DNA of 64,000 nt from Trichomonas vaginalis G3 (lineage: Eukaryota > Parabasalia > Trichomonadida > Trichomonadidae), in NCBI RefSeq assembly GCF_026262505.1, contig NC_067205.1:9300001-9364000 (forward strand). The letters run 5' to 3'. A program made the position numbers and the translations under genes. Positions 16,714 through 26,900 of the stretch are shown here, in pieces. The notes beneath the pieces are model-generated. The model was not told the origin of the DNA. It searched no databases and was given only the letters and a program-made list of their open reading frames with translations. The stretch's first letter is position 1, and each line of letters begins with the position of its first letter.

Positions 16714-17076
16714 CTAATGTCCACCTAGTCTCTTACGTTTCCTGTTGAGTTCCATAGCATTTTTTAACTGGAGCTCATACATTCTATTTCTCCTCTGGTA
16801 GAAAACATACTCTGGGTCAACTCCTGTGTTCGCGTCATCTGCATAGAGTTGTTTATATCCCACTTCAGGGTTTGTATAAAACTCTTTCCATCTCATATTT
16901 GCATACCATGGTGGCAAACCTAACGCAGCGTCATTTGACATGGCAGTTTGCATTTGTACATCTGTTGGCACTTGACCATAGTTTGCCATTGCAGTTTGTA
17001 TTCTAACTTCATTTGGAATATTCTCTGGGTTTGGTTGTCCAGGTTGCTGTGCATTCGCTAAGTTCTGTGCGTCCAT
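16714..17076 (-). CDS. Hypothetical protein, 120 aa, invariant across elements
   Basis: Not recognised. The translated protein appears identical in A, B (46356-46718) and C (60656-61018), the strongest conservation in the window. It has a Gln/Asn/Pro-rich first half with two IQTAMAN/MQTAMSN repeats, a PPWYANMRWKEFY centre and a basic end (NRKRKRLGGH). Confidence 0.7.
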   Translation of the reverse strand: MDAQNLANAQQPGQPNPENIPNEVRIQTAMANYGQVPTDVQMQTAMSNDAALGLPPWYANMRWKEFYTNPEVGYKQLYADDANTGVDPEYVFYQRRNRMYELQLKNAMELNRKRKRLGGH

Positions 17077-17099
17077 TTAATATTAGATAAAAATATCTC

Positions 17100-17232
17100 T
17101 TACGAGTACATATACTGGACATTTGCAGGCATTGGTTCATCTTCATATTCTCTATATCTTTCTGCCACGTCAAATAAGTAAATGACACAATGGAAAAAAA
17201 CCTAAAACAAGTAGTCCTATTTCAAACCACAT
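17100..17232 (-). pseudogene. Small membrane protein region (fossil copy in A)
   Basis: It corresponds to the 43-residue frame seen whole in B (46742-46873) and C (60501-60632). It overlaps the end of the methyltransferase gene. The copy in A is broken. Confidence 0.6.
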
Positions 17233-18035
17233 TTACTTACCAATAAAATTTCTTTGTTATGACACTTTCTCCGGTTTATAGGACCTCTCTCATATTCTAT
17301 CTTATCGTATCTAAACTCATAGTCATGTATGTCCTCTAACCATCTCATGACACTTTCCAAACCACTTTTATCGGATGTAAAGTAAAAGCATGGATGGTTA
17401 TGTAAAACGTCTAAAGTTTCTAAAGAGTCTCTCAAAGTCCAGTCTACTTGGTATTGAAAATCATATATGTTATAGAACGGCGGGTCTACTATAAAGAAAA
17501 CATTTTCCTTGTCTTTGTATTTTTCATACAACTCTGTCCAACGACATCTCACAAACTCTATACCCTCAGTATATTTTTCTATGTTCTCTTTGAAAACGTT
17601 TGTATAGTTAAGATATAAAACGTTTGACATAAGTGTTTCAATGTCATGAACTCTTATAGAACCACTATACAATAGTCTAGAAGATATACTATCCCAGTCA
17701 ATATACTCTGCTTTTTTCAAAACCTCTCTGACAGTATTTTTCTTATCTAATGGTATACGTTCCATCTTACCTATAGGTATCTTTTCTTTCAACTCACTCA
17801 ATATTTTGTTTGTGTCTGGTATATGTTTGAGACGGTTCATATAGTTGTCGAAGTCATTGCATATAATCTTTGAGTTTGGGAATACGGTATGGCACAAATG
17901 AGATATATAGAAACTTCCACCGAACAAATCTACAAATGTTAGACCATTCGGTAGTTTCTTAAGTTCTCTCAATAGAATATCTTTACATCTACTCTTATTT
18001 CCAAAGAAGGGTAACGGTGGTTTTGTAAAATTCAT
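17217..18035 (-). CDS. D12-class N6-adenine DNA methyltransferase
   Basis: Predicted to methylate adenine in DNA using S-adenosylmethionine. Typical D12/Dam-family features are visible: PLPFFGNKSR near the N-terminus, the SAM-binding FVDLFGGSFYIS at residues ~34-45, and the catalytic FFIVDPPFYN at ~181-190. Its 272 residues are close to Dam size. It lies just inside the terminus in all three elements. GATC- and GAATTC-centred palindromes are plentiful in the element, but the recognition site cannot be told from sequence. It looks whole in A, B and C. Confidence 0.87.
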   Translation of the reverse strand: MNFTKPPLPFFGNKSRCKDILLRELKKLPNGLTFVDLFGGSFYISHLCHTVFPNSKIICNDFDNYMNRLKHIPDTNKILSELKEKIPIGKMERIPLDKKNTVREVLKKAEYIDWDSISSRLLYSGSIRVHDIETLMSNVLYLNYTNVFKENIEKYTEGIEFVRCRWTELYEKYKDKENVFFIVDPPFYNIYDFQYQVDWTLRDSLETLDVLHNHPCFYFTSDKSGLESVMRWLEDIHDYEFRYDKIEYERGPINRRKCHNKEILLVSKCGLK

Positions 18036-18086
18036 TTTATATACAATAAAAATGTTTTTACCCTGAAAAGTGACAGAAAGGTGACT

Positions 18087-18125
18087 GGGGCTAGAGGGCG
18101 CAACGCGCCTGGAAGCCCCAATACC
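18087..18125. repeat. Right terminus of Maverick A with hairpin
   Basis: GGGGCTAGAGGGCGC-AAC-GCGCCTGGAAGCCCC folds on itself and is followed by AATACC and a T-tract. The same terminus (inverted) occurs at 23535, 23603, 47880 and 59604. The exact end and target duplication cannot be fixed, because both sides run into A/T tracts. Confidence 0.75.
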
Positions 18126-18182
18126 TTTTTTTTTTATGTATGCTTGCTATCCAAAATTGTCTTGAAATTATCCAAAATCTTG

Positions 18183-18189
18183 TCACTTT
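18183..18189 (+). promoter_or_regulatory. Host Initiator (Inr) of the dihydrouridine synthase gene
   Basis: TCACTTT matches the trichomonad Initiator TCAYTTT and lies 14 nt before the ATG at 18204, a normal leader length for this organism. Confidence 0.7.
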
Positions 18190-18203
18190 TTAGCAAGATT
18201 TTA

Positions 18204-19160
18204 ATGGATTCACATTCTCAAAAAGCCTGGAAATGGTGGAAGAAATTCGGTGAAAAGCCGATTTGTTTAGCTCCAATGGCTGAAATCAGTGATTTATCCT
18301 GGAGAATGCTCATTAGAAATCATGGAGTAAAAGTTTGTTGGACTGGCATGTTAAATGCTCATCAATGGTCTCAAGGATCAGGATATCAGAACAAATTCTT
18401 TAACACATGTCCGGAAGATCATCCTTTAATCGCACAAATTGCAGGTTCAAATGAGGACCAAGATCTAATTGTTGCTGCTGCTAAAGATTTAGCAAAATAT
18501 GCAGATGGAGTTGATGTAAATCTCGGATGTACACAGAAAATTGCAAGTAGAAGTGAATATGGTTACTTTATGGTAGATAATTGTCAGAAGCGAGAAAAAA
18601 CGCTTGAATTGTTCAGAAGATTATGTAAAGAAGTTAACTGTCCTATTTGCGCCAAAATAAGAATCTTTATTGACGATTCTGGAGAAGTTAGCGAAAAAAT
18701 TACAATTGATTTTGCAAAAAAGCTCGAAGAGGCAGGAGTATCATTATTGCAAGTTCATGGTCGTGCAGAACATAGAAATAAGCAAGCAGACGTTTACAAT
18801 GAAATAATTAAACATATTGTTCAAGCTGTGAACATTCCTGTGGTTGCCAATGGTGGTATTAACACTGTTGAAGATGCTCACAAGTTCATGGAAGAAACAG
18901 GAGCTGCTGGAGTGTCTGTAGCTCAAGCTTTGTTAAAAGACCCAACTGCATTCGATCCAACAGGAAAGAAACCGAGAAAAGATTACGCACTTGAATATCT
19001 GAACCTCAGCAAAGAAAAAGGAGTCAGATTTTTCGGTCCTAAGAAACATATTTTTATTTTCTATGAAAAGGAGATCCGCGAGAACAAAGAACTTGCAAAA
19101 CAGATTGAGCAATCTACAACAATTGAGCAATTAATAGAATTTGTCAATGCTCATCCTTAA
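18204..19160 (+). CDS. tRNA-dihydrouridine synthase (Dus1-like)
   Basis: It reduces uridine to dihydrouridine in the tRNA D-loop, using FMN and NAD(P)H. A TIM-barrel pattern is visible: FMN-binding CLAPMAEISDLSWRMLIR near the start, VDVNLGCTQKIASRSEYGYF with the conserved cysteine, ICAKIRIF, VHGRAEHRN, and the phosphate-binding PVVANGGI...GVSVAQALL. The Pro usually after the catalytic-loop Cys is Thr here. I start at 18204 (318 residues), because an Initiator lies just before it. The longer open frame back to 18081 runs into the Maverick terminus. It is a host gene and looks functional. The Maverick end lies only ~60 bp from the Initiator. Confidence 0.88.
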   Translation: MDSHSQKAWKWWKKFGEKPICLAPMAEISDLSWRMLIRNHGVKVCWTGMLNAHQWSQGSGYQNKFFNTCPEDHPLIAQIAGSNEDQDLIVAAAKDLAKYADGVDVNLGCTQKIASRSEYGYFMVDNCQKREKTLELFRRLCKEVNCPICAKIRIFIDDSGEVSEKITIDFAKKLEEAGVSLLQVHGRAEHRNKQADVYNEIIKHIVQAVNIPVVANGGINTVEDAHKFMEETGAAGVSVAQALLKDPTAFDPTGKKPRKDYALEYLNLSKEKGVRFFGPKKHIFIFYEKEIRENKELAKQIEQSTTIEQLIEFVNAHP

Positions 19161-19783
19161 AAAATAATAATTTGCCAATAACATTCGATTATCTCAAAGA
19201 TGATGGTACGAAAGTATGATTGGCGCATTATTTATTATTATTTATAGAGAATAATATTATTTATCAATCATTTTCTTGTATATTTAATAAATTTAGCATG
19301 TTATTCAACAATATGTATTTACCTAAGACTAATTCTACTTGTCTTGATCAGGATTACAATATTTTGATCATGATTTTGGTTTCTTATTCAAATTTTTAAA
19401 TGAGTTCTATTAAAAATTGAGAACTGTAAACGATATCGAATTCAAAACAATGAAAATTGGTTTAACCATTCTATTAGAAAGGATTTATATGGATAATTTA
19501 GAATTTACAAATGTCAAAAAATTGAGAGTTGTCACTTTTGATGAATTTCTGTTTATTACAAATAAGCCCTAACTAGAGTAAATACGCAATTAACTATAAT
19601 ATTATTAAATAAAATGAATCCAAAAAGAAAATGATTTTATTTTTTCCAGTTTTGATCAATAAAAATCGCCGTTGATATTGAACTTTATATGATTTAGAAT
19701 ATTTCTGATAAATCCGATCATTGTCAGGTCATGTCTTATGTGTGAAAATTTAAAATCCAACCATTTTCAATGGATATGAAAAG
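19161..19783. other. Host intergenic region, nothing recognised
   Basis: AT-rich sequence between the dihydrouridine synthase stop and the next Initiator. I see no coding frame, repeat or RNA gene in it. Confidence 0.6.
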
Positions 19784-19790
19784 TCACTTT
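19784..19790 (+). promoter_or_regulatory. Host Initiator of the coiled-coil gene
   Basis: TCACTTT lies 28 nt before the ATG at 19819, fitting the trichomonad Initiator and short leaders. Confidence 0.7.
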
Positions 19791-19818
19791 TCAACCAAAA
19801 AAGTGACAACTTTGGTGA

Positions 19819-22800
19819 ATGAGTACGAAGAAATTTTCTGTGCTAATTCAGCCAAAGATACAGTATGAAATTATAATAACTCGAGAATCTACTATTACAT
19901 TACTCGCAGTGACATCTGTTCCATGCTATCCATTGAGTAATCCTGCTGTAGTCTCAGTTATGATGCAAGATCAAGTACAACAAATTGCTACGCTTGAGCC
20001 AAACTCCGAAGTAGCCAGAATTGAGAACTGCGTCTTGAATTTGGATAATTATGTACTTAAGAACGAAGGAAGCGAACCAATTAGGCTCATTTACACAACA
20101 GAATCCCCTGATTATATTAATATTTACTCCAAATCCGAAAAAATGCGCTCTAATAAGTATCAAGATTTTACAAATGATTTCCTTCTTCAAGTTGATCGAT
20201 TCTTTGAGTCGAAGACTCCTTTGCTCGAGATTGCCCACTTCTTTAACAAGCTTCCAAATTGCAATCACGCAGTTCAATTCAGAAATTCGGTTATTATCGC
20301 CTTACGTCGCTTAAACAATACATTAGCTCACGAGTTTGTCGATTTAATTAATGTATATGATTTAAGTTTCAGGCTCGGAAACGAAATTACCCCTGGATTC
20401 CGTTATTTCTTTAGTTTATTACTTAACAACTTCCAAGAACTTGCTCCAATTGCTGTTTCTACCTGTGTTACACGCTCCAACTTCCTTACATTCCTTTCAA
20501 TTATCATTGAATGCAAATATACTCAATCCGTCGGCCAAGTTCTTCAAACATTCTGCCATGTTAACGAGCAATACACTCCAGAAACGCTTGAAACCATTTT
20601 CAAGTTCGTTATTAAGAACGATATCCCAATTAACCAAAATCTTCTTATCCAGTTCCATCCAATTCTTTCTGAGACCGCAATCAACGATGTTTGTGGTCAT
20701 CTTATTACTTCTAGTACTATTCAAAGGTCACAAACGAAAGAAGAAGATAAATCAGAAAATGAAAATCTTTCCAAGATGAATGATGAACTTTCCAACAAAG
20801 TTTTAGCATTAGAAAGTCAATTGTCATCAGCCAAGAAAGAAATCAAGTCCAAAGAAGAGATCATTTCCAATTTGAAGACAGAAAACAATTCAAACAACGA
20901 TGAACAAGTCAAAAAACTCATTTCACAACTGAATTCATCAGAAAACAAAAACAAAGCGTACGAAGAGAAACTTAAACAGCTTGCAAGTGAGTTCACAATG
21001 AGATCTAATCCAGTAGCAGACAGAATCTCCGTTCTCGAGAACCAAATCAACAACCAAGCAATAACAATCCAATATTTCGAGAAAAAACTAAAAGAAGCAC
21101 AAAACCAAAACTCTAATTCTGGAAATAAAGATTATGAAAAAAGAATTAATGAATTGGAAGAGAAGTTGAGGATTTCTGAATCTAAAAATAAAGAGTTAGA
21201 GATGCAATTGCAGAATAAACCAAAAGAACAAGTTGATTTCAACAAAATATCAGAGAATGATTCGAAGATTTCTGAATTAAACAAACAGATCTCTAATTTA
21301 TCATCAAAACTAAATGAATCAGAATCCAGAAACAAATCATTAGAAAACAAAATTAAAGAAATCGAATCTAAAAACAAGATTAATAATACAAGTGATTTAG
21401 AAAACAAAATTAAAGATCTTGAAAATAAAAACAAATCATTGGAAAAAAGAATTAATAATTCAAATGATTTAGAAAGCAAAATCAAAGATCTTGAATCTAA
21501 AAACAAATTACTCGAAAAGAAACTTTCTGAACAAAGTAATAATAGTTCAAGTGATTTAGAAAGTAGAGTTAAAGATCTTGAGTTTAAACTGAAAACAGCA
21601 GTTCAAACAGGTAAAGAACTTCAAAACGAAAACAAAGAATTACTTGAAAAATTGAAGGATCAACAATCAACACCTGTTCTTCAAGGAGATGCCAAAGCAC
21701 AGGAAATGCTTCATAAAATGGCTGTGAAATTACAAGATCACATTACAAAACTATCTAAATCGAATTTAATCATTGCACAGAAAGATTTGGAAATCAAAGA
21801 ATTGAATTCTAAAGTTGATGAAATGAAAGCAGAAATAGAAAAACTTAAATCAGCACCAGAGAAACCACAACAACAACAGCAAAAGCAACAACAGAAACAG
21901 CAAAACGATGAAGATAAATTTGCTGTTTATGTTCCACCTTCAAATCAACAACAAAAAGATCAAAATGAAGACAAATTCGCTCCTTACAAACCAAACAAAC
22001 AACAGAGTCCTCCAAACGAAGAAAACAAATTTGCTCCTTATTCACCATCCAAACAGCAAAACAAGAACAACAACAATGATAAAAAGAACAAGAAACAAAA
22101 TCAAAATCAAAATAAACAAAATGATAATCAACAAAAAGTGACAAATGATAATCAACAAAATGAGGAAGAAAAAGTTAAGGTTGATCCAACAGGACATGTT
22201 ATCTATACAACATCATATGATCCAACAGAAGTAGGAAAGAGCAATCGTGTTAATTATGGATTGAGAAAGATTGCATCAATTGAAGCAAAAGAAGAGAAAA
22301 TGAAAGAACAATCCAAAGTTAACAAGAAACCAAGGAAGGAATACGACATGGAGAAGATGAAAGAACCAGTCATTTACTCATCAAACAAATTCGCTGGAAT
22401 TCTCAACGATGACGAAGAAGAAGATTTCTTCTACGATGAAGAAGAGATGATGTACGAAGAATGGATTCCTCCCAAACAAAACGAAGAAACTAAACCACAA
22501 GCACCTCCAGAAACTAAACCAATTGAAGAAGCAAAACCAAAAGAAGAAATTAAACCTAAAGAAGAAATTAAACCAAAAGAAGTCAAAGTTCAAGAAACTC
22601 CTAATCAAGAAGAAAAGAAAGAAGTTAAACCAGAAGTTAAAGAAGAAGTGAAACAAGAAGCACCAAAACAAACAAAGAATGAAAAGAAGAACAAGAAAGA
22701 TAATCAAAAGCAGAAATCTCCTCCTAAAGAACAAAAACAAGAAAATAAACAAGAGAAGAAAGAAGAAAAAGTCATTCCAGAGAAGAAAGAAGAGAAACAG

Positions 22801-23412
22801 GTTATTAAAGAAGAAGGAAAGATTGAAGAGCCAAAGAACAACAAACAAGAACAGAAGAAGAATCATAAAGAAGAGGAAGAAGAGAAAGGAGATGCAATTG
22901 ATGCAGAATATGCAGAGTTGATTGCATTGGCAGAAGCAAACAAGAAGAAGAAAGAAGAGAAGCTTCTCCTTGAAGAAGAGAAAAGAAAAGCACGTGAAGC
23001 AGAAAGCTTGCCACAAGAAGTCTTAGAAGCTATCTACGGCAAACAAGAAGAATCTCATTTCTACTGGGAGCCAAAGCACAAAGAGGAAGATTCGGATGAT
23101 TTAAAAGTCAAACCTGAGGAACTTCGAGAAAACAAAGCTGAAAAAGAAGAAAAACCAAAACAAAATCAAAAACTTTCAAAGACATCAGAAAAACAAACAA
23201 CAAAAACAGAAGTTCCTCGCGAAAAAGCAAAAGTTTCAGAAGAGGAACATCTGAAAGATCGAGAAGAAATCAAACAAGATAAAGTTGTTGTTCAAGAAAG
23301 AAGTCAAAAGAAGGTTTCTATTGGTTTTATTTTGACAATCTGTCTTATTTCAGTCTTTGTTGTTTTGATGGGCTTTCTTGGTGGTTTCTTATACAGCAAT
23401 TCTCTTAAATAG
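19819..23412 (+). CDS. Tail-anchored coiled-coil protein, 1197 aa
   Basis: Not assigned to a known family. Residues ~1-300 look globular and helical. About 310-700 is a long heptad-rich coiled coil with repeated SDLENKIKDLENKNKSLEK-type units. About 700-800 is Gln/Asn-rich with repeated DKFA-Y-P motifs, and ~800-1150 is Lys/Glu/Pro-rich. A single hydrophobic segment, SIGFILTICLISVFVVLMGF, sits ~8 residues from the end, so the protein is probably tail-anchored in ER or another inner membrane, with the coiled coil in the cytosol. A tether or ribosome/vesicle-binding role, like that of kinectin-type proteins, is speculative. The Initiator supports the start. Confidence 0.8.
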   Translation: MSTKKFSVLIQPKIQYEIIITRESTITLLAVTSVPCYPLSNPAVVSVMMQDQVQQIATLEPNSEVARIENCVLNLDNYVLKNEGSEPIRLIYTTESPDYINIYSKSEKMRSNKYQDFTNDFLLQVDRFFESKTPLLEIAHFFNKLPNCNHAVQFRNSVIIALRRLNNTLAHEFVDLINVYDLSFRLGNEITPGFRYFFSLLLNNFQELAPIAVSTCVTRSNFLTFLSIIIECKYTQSVGQVLQTFCHVNEQYTPETLETIFKFVIKNDIPINQNLLIQFHPILSETAINDVCGHLITSSTIQRSQTKEEDKSENENLSKMNDELSNKVLALESQLSSAKKEIKSKEEIISNLKTENNSNNDEQVKKLISQLNSSENKNKAYEEKLKQLASEFTMRSNPVADRISVLENQINNQAITIQYFEKKLKEAQNQNSNSGNKDYEKRINELEEKLRISESKNKELEMQLQNKPKEQVDFNKISENDSKISELNKQISNLSSKLNESESRNKSLENKIKEIESKNKINNTSDLENKIKDLENKNKSLEKRINNSNDLESKIKDLESKNKLLEKKLSEQSNNSSSDLESRVKDLEFKLKTAVQTGKELQNENKELLEKLKDQQSTPVLQGDAKAQEMLHKMAVKLQDHITKLSKSNLIIAQKDLEIKELNSKVDEMKAEIEKLKSAPEKPQQQQQKQQQKQQNDEDKFAVYVPPSNQQQKDQNEDKFAPYKPNKQQSPPNEENKFAPYSPSKQQNKNNNNDKKNKKQNQNQNKQNDNQQKVTNDNQQNEEEKVKVDPTGHVIYTTSYDPTEVGKSNRVNYGLRKIASIEAKEEKMKEQSKVNKKPRKEYDMEKMKEPVIYSSNKFAGILNDDEEEDFFYDEEEMMYEEWIPPKQNEETKPQAPPETKPIEEAKPKEEIKPKEEIKPKEVKVQETPNQEEKKEVKPEVKEEVKQEAPKQTKNEKKNKKDNQKQKSPPKEQKQENKQEKKEEKVIPEKKEEKQVIKEEGKIEEPKNNKQEQKKNHKEEEEEKGDAIDAEYAELIALAEANKKKKEEKLLLEEEKRKAREAESLPQEVLEAIYGKQEESHFYWEPKHKEEDSDDLKVKPEELRENKAEKEEKPKQNQKLSKTSEKQTTKTEVPREKAKVSEEEHLKDREEIKQDKVVVQERSQKKVSIGFILTICLISVFVVLMGFLGGFLYSNSLK

Positions 23413-23530
23413 AGATAACAATGAATCAGGAATAAGAAATAAGAATTTGTCTTAAAAAGTTTTTTAGTTATTTACTGATGTTTTTGAAACTTATCTTATT
23501 AGTGAAAATCATCAAATAATAAAAAAAAGG

Positions 23531-23675
23531 TAGTGGGGCTTCCAGGCGCGTTGCGCCCTCTATCCCTGAAGATGTTTAGTATAAATGAAGTTTTTATTCG
23601 GAGGGCTTCCAGGCGCGTTGCGCCCTCTAGCCCATAAAAAATTTCTGAGGACGAGCCAGCCGGTGACTTTTTTGT
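23531..23675. repeat. Left terminus of Maverick B, hairpin present twice
   Basis: The hairpin GGGGCTTCCAGGCGC-GTT-GCGCC... starts at 23535 and again at 23603. The outer copy continues into CTGAAGATGTTTAG, as in element C's methyltransferase end. The inner copy continues into CCCATAAAAAATTTCTGAGGACGA...CCGGTGAC, matching B's own right end. The rest of the space before the first gene (to 23907) holds nothing else I recognise. Confidence 0.75.
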
Positions 23676-23907
23676 AGAGCACTCAAAATAGTATAACTTT
23701 GTCCGGACAAGTAAGGATCTATCGTCGCTACAGGAAAAGTTACAGGCGTTCCAAGGAAGTATACTTTGAGAAGCCTTTTCTCCCTTATAGAATGAGATAG
23801 GACGGTTATTTTACAAAACTGACAACACTTTGACCGAGTAGTTTTTTGTGCTGAACAAAAAGTGTCATATAAACATCTGTCAAAAACCGTTTTTTACTTC
23901 ACTTAAA

Positions 23908-26900
23908 ATGCCACGTAAGCTACGTAAGAATATACGTAAGAGGAAGGGAGCATTGAAACATCCAATAGTAAAACTGACACCACAACAACAGTTGCAACAA
24001 CAAATGATGAATGACCCCACTATGTTGCAACAAATGTCAAGCAACCCTATGCTTTTAAACCGAGTTATTGGTGCACAGAGTGGAGGTTTAAGAGCGGCAC
24101 TTTTAGCGAAAATGGCAGGCTATGGTGGAGCTGCAGACGGAACAGCTTATAACCCTCAAAGTCAAATGAATTTGAGTTCACTCAAAAATCAAATAACAGA
24201 TGTCAAAAAGTCAAACATAGACATACAGAAACAAATAAGTGAAAACGAAAAGAAACTAGAATATGACAGACACACAAAGAAACTCAATGAGTTAAACGTA
24301 GAGAAAAAGAAGAAAGAAGAACAACTGAAAGAACTAAGTACAGAGGAATATGCGAAAAAAGTGTCAGAAAAAGCAGCAGAAGTAGCAAAAATGGAACAAG
24401 ATGTTATAAATTTGAAAAACCATACTACTCAATATAAAGTACTGAAAGATGAAGAGATAAAACAAAAAGCCATGAAGACATATATGGATAGCGATGAGTA
24501 TAAAAAAGAAGTTGAAGCAAATGTAAAGGCAGAAAAACTTTTACAGTTGCAAAACCAAACCGTACAGTATGAAAACTTAGCACAAGAAAGTAAAAATAAC
24601 GACGCAGCCATGCAAAAGGCAATGAAAAGCGCAGAATATATAAAAGCTAATAATGACTGGTTAGATGCCCAAGCCAACGCTAAAGCAGCCCAACTTATAG
24701 GGTCAATAAGGACAAAAATACAAGCGGATGAAGACAGTTCAAATGAAGCTTTAATGAATGCTGACTTTAAGAATGCCTTCGAAGCTCTTCATAGTAAGGT
24801 GAAACTAGTGAACGACTTCTCATCTGGAAAGAAACTGAAGTCTGAAGGTTTCGACAAAGAGTTAAGAGAAGTAGCACAAAATATGACGAAAATAACAGAT
24901 GCAGCAACGAGACAGGCAGTTCAAAGTGCCTATGACGCCGTTAGAGCAACTGTTGTGGAAAGTCAAGAAAAAGAGTTACAACAGACCAAAACAGACCTAG
25001 TAAATGCTTTCTTAAAAACGAAAAGTCAGGTAGGACATTATGCTGCAGATGGAACATATGTGCCAGCTGGTGGAACTTATATACCACCAAACCCTCCAAG
25101 AGAAGCACCTACACCAGGACTACCTAAAACATTTACATCGTCACATGGACACAGACACAGGCATGCACCAAAACCAACACAACAACCAACAGTTCAAAAT
25201 CCAGCACAACAACAACAACCAAAACCAACAGTTCAAAATCCAGCACAACAACCAACAGTTCAAAATCCAGCACAACAACCAACAGTTCAAAATCCAGCAC
25301 CACAACAACAACCAACACAGCAACCAACAGTTCAAAACCCTGCACAACAACCACCTCCACAACCAGCACAACAACCACAAACAGAGCAAGGACATAAAAG
25401 AAGTAGAGAAAAAGGAAACCAAGAATTCTTAAAAATGCTTAAGGAAGATTATGGTTACCCAGATACTCTTGACTTTAGTGACAGATATAAAGAAGCTATT
25501 AGAAAGTTCAAGGAAGGAAATACTGACCCGAACCTATTTAGCTTTATGGTTCAGCATCAAATGGGATATAATCTCAAACCTGGAAAATACAAGCTCGCTA
25601 AGGGATATGATTTAATAGCATATCATCCAAATGACATGGATGAATTTACTCCGAGATATTTGGTGTCAGAGCTAAATGATAATTCAACTCTCTTCATGAA
25701 ACGCGTAAAAAATAGAGACGGAACGAAAGAAGAAAGGTTTATGAGTCCGGATGACTTAGAAAGGGAAGTTGTTAAAAACGGTCTCGGAATATATGAAATG
25801 CCAGCAGATGAGGTACAAGAAACTCAACAGGAAGAAGTTCAGATACAACCAGACATGGAAGAAATAGTTCAGCAACAACAGCTAGAAGAGCCTGAAGGAA
25901 ACGAACAAGTCCCTCCTTTGGAAACTAACTTCACAGAACTAGATGAAGATTTGGAACAGCCGAAAAATCTTGACCCTCAACAAGAGTATGAGGAGAATAT
26001 GGAATCTTTCCAAGAGTCTAAGAAAAATTCGGCTGACATAGTAGAAGGATATCGAAAAATGTTCACCGACATACAAAAGACTCCAACATCAGATGAAAAT
26101 ATTCAGCATAGAATGGAAGTACTGAAAGATAATGTACGCAAATACAATAATCCTTTTTACTTACGACCATATAACGTTCAATCTTTGGCTGAACTCGGTG
26201 AAAATAAAAGGTTAAATTTCAACAAAACATATAGAAATGAAACATTGTTTAAAGTTCATTCAGAACCTAACCAATATGGAAACAAACCTACTTTTGTTTC
26301 TGCAGACTATGGAACTACAATGAGATGGGGTCATAAAGCTAATCCGGATAGGTGGTTCATAAACTTACAACCTCAATTCCAAGAAGTTGTAGACGCAATG
26401 GAAGTGAATGGTGAACCAGATATAGCTGGTATTTTCAGCGCAGCTTTAATGCCATTGAAAGATATGAAACATGCAGATATTTTGGACCAGTATGAAATGA
26501 ACATGGCTGAGGGAAATATAACACCTGACGTTCTAGAACATTTATCTCAAAGAACTACACAGAACCATAGAGATGGTATATTTGGTGAAGAGTTTAGAAA
26601 GAAAGTTAGGGAGAGAGAAGGAAGAGAACCTATTGTACATGACCTTGCAAACGAAAGTTTGCAAAATGTCATAAAAACTTACTTTGCAGACAATGAACTG
26701 AGAAGGGATGAATATTTAAGAAAACTCAAATGGACAGTACCAAATGAAATGTTAGTATTGAAAAACATGTTCCTTGACAAAATAAAACCAACTACAGAAA
26801 TAAATGACGCAAGACTGAAGCGTTGGGTAAACGCTTTCCCATTCACAAAAGATATTATTGGTAACATGGAAAGAAAACCAGAATGGCTACAAAAACATAT

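Larger units (their letters stand above)
1..18125. mobile_element. Maverick/Polinton A (left end outside window)
   Basis: Seen: a compact run of virus-like genes ending at 18087-18125 in a GC-rich hairpin terminus shared with the other two elements in the window. Parts, left to right: penton-like capsid, SF3 helicase, packaging ATPase, KilA-N proteins, PolB, rve integrase, fibre, adenine methyltransferase. The capsid end, seen in element B, would lie before position 1. It is the best preserved copy here; I count about two or three breaks. Proteins shared with element B look roughly 90-95% identical by eye, so the family spread fairly recently. Maverick assignment rests on the joint presence of PolB, rve integrase and packaging ATPase. 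Confidence 0.93.

Noticed and set aside
18087-18135. Target-site duplication of Maverick A or B
   Set aside because: Termini run into A/T tracts and no matching 5-6 bp flanks could be read with confidence.
22381-23016. 211-residue reverse-strand ORF rich in Phe and Leu
   Set aside because: Mirror of the Lys/Glu-rich coding region of the 1197-residue host gene.
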